Positions 1-9,123 of a stretch of 20,435 nucleotides of DNA are shown piece by piece. Numbering within the stretch: the first letter of the stretch is position 1; every line of letters starts with the position of its first letter. Made by a program: the position numbers and the translations under genes. The notes under the pieces are model-generated. The model saw only the letters and a program-made list of their open reading frames with translations. It searched no databases and was not told the origin of the DNA. Origin of the DNA: Hypsibius dujardini (lineage: Eukaryota > Tardigrada > Eutardigrada > Parachela > Hypsibiidae); NCBI GenBank assembly GCA_001579985.1, contig LRSR01002684.1, positions 1 through 20,435 of the forward strand. The letters are read 5' to 3'.

Positions 1-1752
1 CGGAGCATACCTCACGAGCACTCAGTCCGATGTATACAGCATCTGTCCGTATGTTTGTCGGTTTGTCTAGGTTTCAGCCTCTGTCTTCCAGTGTTACAGC
101 CGGAGGATGTTCTGAACTAATAAATAAGACAACGTATGGCATGTGTCGGGTACCTTTCTTTCTTAGTCATATTCATCTCTTATTTGATCACCAAATTATC
201 CTTCTGAAAAGGTAACTCGTCACTTGTCTGTGTGATGAGCTGCAGTTTCGCCGTGAGGGACAACTTGGTCTCACCTGTCCTTGCCCAAACAATTCCATAA
301 TAATATCGTGAGGATAATCGAAGCGTGTCCAAATTGGTATCACAATTGAGCGATTACCCACGCGACAACCTGTCAGTCACTCCTTTGTCACATACACTCT
401 CTCCTTTTGTTTGCGAGGTTCTCCGTCGCGCGCGCGCGCATCGGTAAAAGGTCCGGCAGACGCCGAGAACGTGAGCCGACACCGTACCTCTCCAACCACC
501 GTCGAGGGTGAGAAGGGAACACGCGCTCCGAAAGAAACACAGACACAGACACATGTAAATACCTTGTACCAATACGTACTACACCGCGGCGCTCGCTATA
601 GCCCAGGCCCATTGTTCAGGCCAAAAAACACTGACTATGGATGGGGGAATATTCGGAGTAATATAGACATCAGCAAACCCTGTCTGTCTCTCTACCTCTC
701 TTTGTGATATTATTATTATTATTTCTGACGGAGATAACAGTAGCGGCAGTGGCGGGGCTTGTGTCAGAAGACTATTCTTCTGGGCTTCCTGCCGCAAGTG
801 GTTTGCACACATTTTTCCAGGTCTTCAGTTATTATTATTAGAAAGAGCGAGAGAAAGGTCCGGAAACCCTTTCAACTGGAAAACTGGAGAACCAATTTGT
901 TCAGTTTTTTTGGCTAGCGAAGTGAAGCTTCTGGTTTTTAAGCGGAAAACCCTGAGAAAAGGACTTTTTGCGGTTTTCCCTTAGTTCTGGTGTATATTTG
1001 AACAGGGTCATCCAAACGGACAGTAGGTAAGTCATCGAATAAACGTGGCATCGAATAAACAGGGCATCGAATAAACGTGAAATGTTCCTCCAGTCTCTCC
1101 CAACGCCACTAGCTAATTTTATTTAGCTTAACCTAACAATTGAGTTTTTCAAATTTACATGTTGATTAATTTTTTTTAGTTAATCCCCATATTTGTTTCC
1201 GCGATGGTTTATTTACCTTAATTGTCTTTTTATTTAAATTTAAGAAATACTGAGAGGGAAGCAGGATAACTTGAGGTACATCTTAAATGTTTATTGCATA
1301 GTCTGAGAACTGAACACTTGTGGCGGTCACTTTCACACACATGATGAATCTCGATTGAGACGGTCATTTCTGAGGGCAAAGCGTAATTTTGCGGCGGCAC
1401 GCACACGTTAAGTATGCCATACCTGGCTGTTGTACATGGCAATCACTTCCGGACGCACCTCTGACCTCACTGCTAGATTTAAGTCGTTTCCTCAACTTTC
1501 TGAAGAGTCTGCAAGGTCAACGAATCGAATGAATGGTCGTTTCGAGCTAAGCGACGCCAATTTCGACCATTTATCTACATTTCTTTCAATGAGAGAGTTT
1601 TTAATGATTTTTCCCAAATTGACTCTTAAAAAATATGTCTGTATTTTTCCAGGACAAAAGAAGGATGTGAATTTTTTTTTTGATTTTTTAAAATGATGCA
1701 TTGATCCTAATTTGGTCTGAAATATTTCTAAAATATTACTTAAGAAGGAAAG
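1..1752. other. Upstream intergenic region of the antiporter gene
   Basis: I see no protein-coding gene here. The stretch holds simple repeats: an alternating CG run at 427-439, an ACACAG-like run near 537-553, an ATT run at 708-724 and a three-copy 16-bp repeat at 1033-1080. A good donor (GTAAGT at 1027, after CAGTAG) and a good acceptor (TTTTTCCAG ending at 1651), or a weaker acceptor just before 1753, could define a non-coding first exon of the antiporter gene; this is inference only. If the 1651 acceptor is used, the leader carries short upstream ATGs, one of them an ATG directly followed by TGA near 1663. Confidence 0.5.
1033..1080. repeat. Three-copy 16-bp tandem repeat
   Basis: Three head-to-tail units begin with CATCGAATAAAC at 1033, 1049 and 1065. 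They differ only in their last four bases (GTGG, AGGG, GTGA). The array starts a few bases after the possible donor at 1027. No function is apparent. Confidence 0.85.
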
Positions 1753-4700
1753 ATGCTTCCAAATATTTACCTGCCCAAGGAGAGGAAAGCTAATCCGACA
1801 GTCCCGTTTCAGCCTCAACATCATCTCACAGTCACATCCGTCGTTACTGTTTCTTCCATGCCCCACCACGACAAGATAACCTTCTCCCCACATCGACCGG
1901 GTCAACCGGCTCGCCTCGAACCCAGCGCCAGTCAGGCTTCCATGGTCTCGACGACCAACGAACGGGTGGTCAACGTCAGCGACCGTCGCTCCCTGACCGC
2001 AGCGCCCTGCACCGACTACGCCTGCAAGCACGAGCAGTGCCGGCTGCGGAACGAACAACGCCAACGGAAATGGTATTCTGGCTGCTGGAACGGTCTGACG
2101 CGGAAGTGGATGCGGCTCTTTCAGCCGGTTATGAAGAGCTCCCATCCGGCACCCGGACCGAGTGCTGGATGGTTCCGTCAGGTCGGGTATGAGATGATGC
2201 TACCGCCAACAGGGATCGCAGCACGCCTAGTGACTTTGGCCATGCTGGCGTTCTTCATTTGGGCGGCCTTCTGGTCTGTCTTGACCAAGGACATGCTGCC
2301 TCATGGGAATATTTTTGGCCTATATATGGTGGTGTTGTTTGCGTTGATTTTGGGCTACCTGGTGGAGCGGATCAAACTGGCTCCGCTGCTGGGTGAGTGG
2401 GAAATTTTTATACCTTGTTTTTACCGCTTTAGTAGAAAAAAATGGGGCGACCTTCTCAGAATTCGGATTTTAGGGATGCGACGAAATGCAGGGAGATCCG
2501 TTATATGATTTTGATTTAATTCGGTTTGGTTTGGTTTGATTTTAGTTTGCTATTTTGTTCTGAATTAATGATCCTACAAAAAATATGTTTAACAAACATA
2601 AGGTTTGACTAAAATCTTCCTTTTCTGCTGTTGTCCCTGCCAAATGTTTGTCATATCAAAACAATTCAACAACGTCAGTTACAGCTTGAACCTATCTACT
2701 AATCTTTTTGAAACAGAAGTTCAGAACTTGGTTTGTTTAGTGCTTTTACAAAAATTAATAATGCAAATTAGGAAATCAAGTAAAAAAAATCAAATCAAAC
2801 GGAGCCCAGTTTGGTTTGATTTGATTTAATAGTTTGATATTTCATTTTTTTATTGTTTAATCGCATCCCTAAATCAGACAATTATTTTCTTTAAAAGGTG
2901 AAATGTTTAAAATTCATCTTTTTTACCTTCGTTAAAAATCCAATGTTTTGGAAAAAAATTCGATCCGTTGGTTTCTACTGAATTTCTTTCAGTTACGAGA
3001 CTCAAGATAATTGTATATATCGTTGGCTTTTTTTGACACAAAAAAGTACTCTTTTTTAACGGATTAGAAATTAAAAATTATATCTTTTTCAATAAAAACA
3101 ATTAATTAATTGTAACATCTCATATCTCAGTGTGCCTGGAAGGCGGCTAAAAATAGTCGCAGTCGCTGAGATACGCATAGGCAACGTGGATGTAATGGAT
3201 GAGGTTTGGTGTAAGGACATGACACTTGCAGATGAAGCTTGAAATGGATACGAAGCGGTTTATAATGATGATTAGCGATGCGGACAGGTTTATAACTTAG
3301 CTGAGTTTGTTTGAATGCAAGTATTGAGTGAGGGTAAATATATATATGTTTACATATAATGGAAATAATTGAACCCATTGTGAGTGTTTGAGAAGAAGAC
3401 CAGTGGCTGCAATGAGAGTGCAATCCTCATCATAGGTTAGGAAAAAAACTAGAAGGTGAATTTAATTTGATTTCGGTGATTAAGTGTAACTGAAATATAA
3501 TTGAGTCAACAATCACAGCAAAATATTCATACACATCATCTACATATCAATGATCAGAAACTTTGACGCATGATACAATGTGACTAAATGTGTTCGTTTA
3601 CATCTGAATTTAATATTTTAGAATTTTTTTTTATATAAACTTTACTATTAAACTTGGAATTTTGTTTATAAATAAGCTTTACTTGTTCATATAGGCATGT
3701 TGATTGTCGGATGTTTTATGAGAAATGTGCCTCCCCTGGACTTCACAAAATACGTGGACAAGACATGGAGTAGCTCCATAAGGTATTTCTTGCATTCCCA
3801 ACTGTTTGTAATGTTAACGTTGACGATTTGATAGAGCAAATATAAATTTCTTTTAGAAACCTTGCTTTGACCGTGATCCTAACCAGGGCCGGTCTGGGCC
3901 TCGACCAGGTGGCCCTGCAAAAGCGCTTCTGGGCCATCATGAGTCTGGCAGTCGTGCCGACCTTCGCGATCACCGGCTTCATCACCGTCGTCGCTGTCTA
4001 CATGCTCGACTTTCCGTGGCTCCATAGTGCGGCTCTTGGGTCCGTTCCACTGATCGTAACTAACCCTATGCCTTTAAGCGCATGCCTACTTACGTAGCTT
4101 GCTTGTATATAATAAAATATCATATTTGTTATATATTTATTCTATGTTTTTTTGTCGTACTAGCCAAATATATTTACAACATATTTAAATGTTTTTGAAA
4201 GGTATCACAGTTTTAGTTTTTAAAAAAATTAAACAAATAGTGTTGGTCGATCTTAAAAGCTTGAAACTTGTTTCCGATATTCCCGAGCCTTTTTTTCGTC
4301 GGCGCCTTTTTGAACGCAACTATGTTAGTATCCAATTCCGTGGAATTCCATTAAATTCCGCCTGGCATTTGCTTGGGGCAAAATGGCGCTACCCAGGGGC
4401 GCCCATGCCCTGCGTCTACCCCTTAGCCCCCAAGCATAACAGGTTTCATGATTCCATGCAATTTCATTTAGTAAAATTTCGCAGAATTAATACTGATATT
4501 CCAGTCCAAATATGACGCATTTTGGAACTCCCTTTCATACATATCCCTGTGTAGACAATAACGAGGGCTTCTTCGATTGCAGGTTTCTTATAAGTGCCGT
4601 GTCACCGGCCGTCATTGTGCCCATTATGTTGGTCTTTCAAGAACAAAAACTCGGCACAGTTAAGGGTCTTCCGTCTATGATCATTGCAGCGGCGACCATT

Positions 4701-7225
4701 TGCGACGTCATTGCAATCTGCGGTAACGGCATCCTATTGGGAATTGCCTTATCCAATGGTTCGTAAACAAATGAATCATTACCCAACCTTAGCATGCGAG
4801 AATAGTCTTAAACTCTGTTTTCTTAGGAAGTCTTGCGTTCAACATTGCTGCCGCTCCCATTCAAATCGTTGTGGGAATTGGCTTCGGTATCCTGGTTGGC
4901 TGGATCTTGGTGTACTTCCCAAGTGGCGACGATGTATGTCTGATCAAAGCTTAGTTTAGAGCACACATTGGATTGAGGGTCGAACGTTCATATCTGTGTC
5001 TGTGTCTGTGTCTGTGTCTGTGTCTGTGTCTGTGTCTGTGTCTGTGTCTGTGTCTGGGTCTGTGACTGTGCCTGTGTCTTTGTCTGAGCCATCGTCTGTG
5101 CGTGTATCGGTGGCTGTAAACTCTTTTCAGTAAGTTTTTTTTTCCAGAATGCTGCGACGATTTTTCGGTTTATCCTTCTTCTCTGCTCGGGAGTTCTCTG
5201 CATTTTCGGCTCCAAGATCGCCAACCTTTCCGGTGCCGGAGCCCTGGGCGCTCTGACCACACCCATGGTGGCGGTCCGCGGGTGGAAGCGGAAAGGCTAC
5301 ACCAACAGCGTCTTTCAGATCTCTACCGCCCTACGTTACTGTTGGGTCATCTGTCAGCCTTTGCTGTTTGGACTGATCGGGGCCGCCGTCGACTTCAGTA
5401 CGCTAAGACCGCAACGCGTGGGTAAGCAAACAACAAACGATAATACTTGAGTATACCCCAGACAATACACTTAAGCGATGGCTGAAGTTGCATTCCTTTG
5501 AAAAATTGCACCATTGTTAGAGATATGTGCCTTAAGAGACTCAGCAAAAGATTGATCGACAATAAGTTTCGCTGAACTTTGGGTTTCCATTTCATGAATT
5601 TTCGCGGACTGTCTTTACAACAACATCAAAGGAAATTGCGAACTATGGACAGCAGCTGACAACCTGAACGGAATAGGTTGCCATAGACAAGCATTGCCTA
5701 CTTGCTATTTGTTATTTTTGTCCAATATAAAAATCTTGGTTCGCTCGCTCAGAAGCAGATGTTGTAATCCAACAAGTAAAGAACTCTGGACCGCCGTGTA
5801 CTCTATTACGTTTTGTTATAGTAAATAATACCGCCAATAAAATATGGCTTAATATTTATGCAGATAGAAGGCACCTAAAATAAAACAATAATTAATTTTA
5901 GTTGTATTTACATTTATTCATTTTACATTTATATTTACATTAAACATTTTATTGATATGAAAAAACAAGTATTAAATAGGAAATTAAATTTGTGGATTCG
6001 TTCTGACTGGATTTGGTGATTTTGTTTCTTTCAATTTTAGTAAGTTTTTTCAGTCAATTGGTTTATTTGTTTAGTGATACAAAAACGCTCGAATAAAATA
6101 TGCCTTAATATTAAAAATGATAGAAGATACTCAGGCTAAAACAAAAATCATTATTAAAAACACATTTTGTATTTATGAAAAAAGTATAACAGGTGTAAAA
6201 TAATAATTAAATGCGTGGATTCGTTGTAGCTGAATTTGGTGATTTTTTCTTTCAAATTTGACCCCATGAAATATTGAAAGTTTTTTAGAGTATCCCTCTA
6301 AACATATCGACCGTTCTTGTAGGCCTTATCATTGGACTCTTGATCAGCGCTCACGTTTTCCAATTCTTTGCTACTCTGGCGGCCACCTGGGGCTTCCGCG
6401 CCTTCACGTGGAGGGAACATCTCTTCTTGGCCTTCGGTTTCCTCCCCAAGGCCACCATCCAAGCTGCCATCGGATCGAACGCCTTAGACATTGCGATGAA
6501 GAACAATCTGGGCGATGATATGATCACACTTGGTCGCGACGTAAGAACTTAAATTCAACAAATCAAATCCAATAATTTACATACTATTTAGTGCCTTTCC
6601 TCTTGTATAGAATTGTTTTATAAAATAGACTTCTCCTAATAAATATAGCATGATGTAGCTCGTCAAATAAAATCTGCACAACGAATGAAATAATTCTCAT
6701 TTTGATTTTCTAAAAGTATAAAACTTGCCGAATTTTAGTTTATTTTATTAATTTAATAAAAAGGCCCTCTCAAAGTCCCTCCGATATGGATTTTTTTTTG
6801 AGAAAGTTTTACTGTTAGAAATTTTGCTTTTAAAAAATTTATTGCTATATCAATGTGTTAATGTGTGAGCGTCACGCGCTTAAACAATTGCCCATTTTCA
6901 GACACTGAACTGTGCGGTTCTGGCGATCGTTTTCATGGCGCCCATAGGTGGTGTGCTGTTGATGTTAACCGGTCCGAAGCTGTTAGACAAGGAGCCGCTG
7001 CTGCCGGTGGTGACGATGGAGGAAAAGGCGGCTAAAGAAGAGGACGACGAGCCGTCCAGCCCGCCCTACACCAACGGAATGGTCCAAAATGGCGGTAGCC
7101 AAGTGGAAATTGGCGGCATTGTCAATGGTAGTTTCGAGTATGACCGCGACATGCGACGCCGATCTGGAGTGTCTATACAGCTACAGAACTTGGACAATCG
7201 ACGCGGGAGTAAATCACAGTTATGA
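1753..7225 (+). CDS. NHA/SLC9B-type cation/proton antiporter, 8 exons
   Basis: A 669-residue CPA2-family antiporter. Coding exons: 1753-2392, 3695-3782, 3857-4039, 4583-4758, 4827-4933, 5148-5421, 6323-6540, 6902-7225; total 2010 bases, and every junction keeps the frame. In-frame TAA at 1741 precedes the chosen ATG. Residues 1-150 form a cytosolic tail with a Cys-rich patch (about 86-112); membrane helices start near 156. Family landmarks: LGMLIVG (exon 1/2 junction), LTRAGLGLD, AVSPAV (309-314), LLFGLIGA and LPKATIQAAIGS (530-541). Such proteins exchange Na+, Li+ or K+ for H+ across plasma or organelle membranes. Oddities: the usual Asp-Asp pair is Cys344-Asp345, and two charged residues of the family appear replaced (see findings). 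The donor of exon 3 (GTCCGT at 4040) is weak. The C-terminal tail has a DKEPLL dileucine motif, RRxS sites and a final SQL. Family call is firm; the exact substrate is unknown. Confidence 0.93.
2393..3694. other. Antiporter intron 1 (1.3 kb, AT-rich)
   Basis: The longest intron of the gene, bounded by GTGAGT and a TTCATATAG acceptor. Its first third holds the TAGGGATGCGA-bounded element described separately. The rest is AT-rich with no open frame that looks coding on either strand. The intron is phase 1 and splits a Gly codon. Confidence 0.8.
2471..2871. mobile_element. Possible short hAT-like element with 12-bp inverted ends
   Basis: TAGGGATGCGA at 2471 is matched in inverted orientation at the other end (TCGCATCCCTA ending at 2871), giving a 401-bp unit. 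Inside, GGTTTGGTTTGATTT-like words recur in direct orientation near 2520-2545 and 2808-2825. Ends of the form TAGGGRTG are common among hAT elements. Against this, the 8-base flanks (TCGGATTT and AATCAGAC) are not a duplication, so it may be an old copy, or the true ends may differ. No transposase is present. Confidence 0.4.
4994..5100. repeat. (CTGTGT)n hexanucleotide microsatellite in antiporter intron 5
   Basis: About ten perfect CTGTGT units run from 4994 to about 5055, then degenerate units continue to about 5100. The array lies inside the 214-bp intron 4934-5147, just upstream of the polypyrimidine tract and acceptor of exon 6. It is pyrimidine/G-rich on the coding strand, so length change could affect splicing; that is inference. 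Confidence 0.9.
5832..6260. repeat. Diverged tandem duplication inside antiporter intron 6
   Basis: Two direct copies lie at about 5832-6039 and 6086-6260. Both begin AATAAAATATGsCTTAATATT, continue with a GATAGAAG word, an AT-rich middle, then GTGGATTCGTT, a TTTGGTGATTTT word and end TTTCTTTCAA. The copies differ by many substitutions and indels, so the duplication is old. They lie in the 901-bp intron 5422-6322. No coding content is visible. Confidence 0.75.
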
Positions 7226-7316
7226 CAAAATTACCATTTTGTGGTGCAAAATTGTTTTTTGTTTGTTTTAAGCAAAGGAATGATTTTTACATCTATAGGT
7301 TCAGTAGTTAAAGTAT

Positions 7317-7322
7317 AATAAA
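7317..7322 (+). promoter_or_regulatory. Poly(A) signal of the antiporter gene
   Basis: A canonical AATAAA hexamer lies 92 bases after the antiporter stop codon, in AT-rich sequence. It is the first AATAAA after the stop. The predicted 3' UTR would be only about 110 bases. Confidence 0.65.
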
Positions 7323-8040
7323 TATGTGAATATTATTTATGTAGTCTACCTACATAATTGTATCACCGATGCCATTTAATACCCAGACGGACCTTTCGCT
7401 AAAGAGTTAGCTCGTATTCATCGAGCATTCAGAAGCGCGTCATGCACAATTCACGCAAGTGCGGGTACGAATACTGCAGTTTTTGTTGTTATCTGACCCT
7501 TTACCGGGAAGTTAGGTTATTAAGCTAAACGTCGGAGGGTACCAGCAATTTCCCCCTAATACAAAATTCGAACAAGAGTTGTTGATTTTCGTGTGAGGGA
7601 CTCATGAAAAGATGCGGGTTGCCCGTCGGAACAAAATGATTGACAGGAAAACTGCTTTCTTCGGGCCTCACCCGTCAACAATTTGCTGCCAGCTGGGTGA
7701 ACGAAAAAAAGAAAGAAAAGGTTTCTATCAAAGCCCAAATGTGGAACAAAACTAAAAATGGTAAACATCTATGCCAATTAAAATTTGCCGTCGCGTCGAG
7801 CGGATGGATTATGGATTTGAAAAACAATTTTTTAGCGCATGCTGTACCATACACTGTGGGAAAACTCTTGAGTGGAATTAACCGCTCATCATTGAAAGTA
7901 AATTGTTCGCGTGGCACAAAATTACCATTGGTCCTTCGGCGGTGGCTTTCAAATACAATTCTCTATGTGATGTGTGTATGTGTTGCCCGTTCTGCACTAT
8001 CTATAATTTTTTGCTTTAACACCCGAGATTGTAGAATAGG
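7323..8040. other. Intergenic region, no gene seen
   Basis: This stretch separates the convergent antiporter (+) and the small membrane protein gene (-). An open frame on the plus strand (7640-8203) runs into the low-complexity tract and has no recognisable domain. I found no tRNA box A/B pair or other RNA gene signature by eye. Confidence 0.5.
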
Positions 8041-8389
8041 TCATCCGATTCATCCGTCTCTCTATCTTTTGGTCTCTCCTACAGTCAATCTATTCGTCTG
8101 CCCGTCTGACCCATTGCCTGATTTTGTGTTTGTCAGTCCGTCTATTCATCTGCTTGCCTGTTCGTTACTCCGATCGTCTGCCCGTCCGTCCGTCCGACCA
8201 TGAGCCCACCCGTCTATCCATCTATTTGCCTGTTTACCTGCGTGTTTGTCCTTCCGTCCATCTAGCCGTCGGCCGGTCTGCTTATATGCCTCTCTGTCAT
8301 TCTGTCCGCCCGCCCACCCTTTCATCTGTCCGTTCGTCTGTCTGTCTGTTCACCTGCGTGTTTGTCCTTCCGTCCGTCGAATTTCCAGT
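8040..8389. repeat. Degenerate TCCG/TCTG-rich low-complexity tract
   Basis: About 350 bases on the plus strand are made of imperfect TCTG, TCCG, CCGTC and ATC words without a fixed period. One longer word, ACCTGCGTGTTTGTCCTTCC, occurs twice, near 8237 and 8352, so segmental duplication has shaped the tract. It ends at the palindrome at 8390. All reading frames through it are repeat-derived. Confidence 0.8.
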
Positions 8390-8413
8390 CTATGCACCTC
8401 ATGAGGTGCATAG
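8390..8413. repeat. Perfect 24-bp palindrome
   Basis: The arms CTATGCACCTCA/TGAGGTGCATAG are exact reverse complements with no spacer. On the minus strand the palindrome contains the last codons and the TGA stop of the small membrane protein gene. It also marks the edge of the TCCG/TCTG-rich tract. Confidence 0.9.
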
Positions 8414-9123
8414 CCCCACTCCCTTGCAATTGATAAACGGGGCAAACGACAAACTACCACGAGGAAAGGCAGATGATTTGTACTCTTGCCATTCCGGATG
8501 CAGGAGAACGTTGCTGTTCCGATGCTGGCCGGGAGTGCTGCTCTTTTGGTTGAAACGCATTTTTCCGATGTCCGAATTTTGATGGAACATGATTGCGCAG
8601 AACAGAGTGGAGTTTAGGACGAGTAGCACGACGAACTTGACCAGCGTAGCGGGATTCTGGGAGGTAAAGATAACGTATATGAAACAAATGAATAGTATAA
8701 TAAAATAACGTCTCAAATTATTAAAAAAATCAGCTGGAAGTCTCAATTTATTAAAGACGATATTGCAGCCGACTTCAACCGAGATTCTTCTTCATGCTAC
8801 TTACTAAAAAATTAATCAATACATTGTTTATAAATTTTAGTTGAAAATGATAAACAGAGGGATGTTCCTGGCAAGAAGAATATATCACGCTGAATTGTTA
8901 AATGCCTTTGCATCTCTGAACGACTACATTTAATGTAAAGAGATCTATATCTTATTAAATTCGTAAAACATAATGCTATCGATCTTTAAAATTCGCGAAA
9001 TATAAACAAATCAGATGTTGCATTCAGAACATAACACTAAAACTATTTTGGTGATTCTCATTTTACTTTTTGACGGTTCTCATGGTTCTCATTGCCATGA
9101 GGAGATTCGGATGCTGCTTCCAT
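8399..9123 (-). CDS. Small single-pass membrane protein, 104 residues, 2 exons; unknown family
   Basis: I do not recognise this protein. Exon 1 is 9123-9067 (19 codons from ATG, donor GTAAAA); exon 2 is 8656-8399 (85 codons plus TGA, acceptor TTTACCTCCCAG). Both exons are in phase 0, so they join cleanly across a 410-bp intron. Residues 1-19 are hydrophilic and acidic/Asn-rich (MEAASESPHGNENHENRQK). Residues 24-43 form one hydrophobic helix (LVKFVVLLVLNSTLFCAIMF), followed by a Ser/Asn/Pro-rich segment with two cysteines near the end. This looks like a type II membrane protein, or the anchor and stem of a larger Golgi-type enzyme if exon 2 has a further donor. No poly(A) signal was identified. 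It is convergent with the antiporter gene. Confidence 0.5.

Noticed and set aside
1492-2145. Long minus-strand open frame (217 codons)
   Set aside because: It is antisense to antiporter exon 1, whose plus-strand frame joins seven further exons of a recognisable family.
4189-4515. 108-codon open frame within antiporter intron 3
   Set aside because: It lies wholly between two exons that join in frame, and it has no family features.
4994-5100. Regular short repeats considered as a CRISPR array
   Set aside because: They are contiguous hexanucleotide units without spacers, inside a eukaryotic intron: a microsatellite.
7640-8203. 187-codon plus-strand open frame
   Set aside because: Its second half is translated degenerate TCCG/TCTG repeat and the first half matches nothing recognisable.
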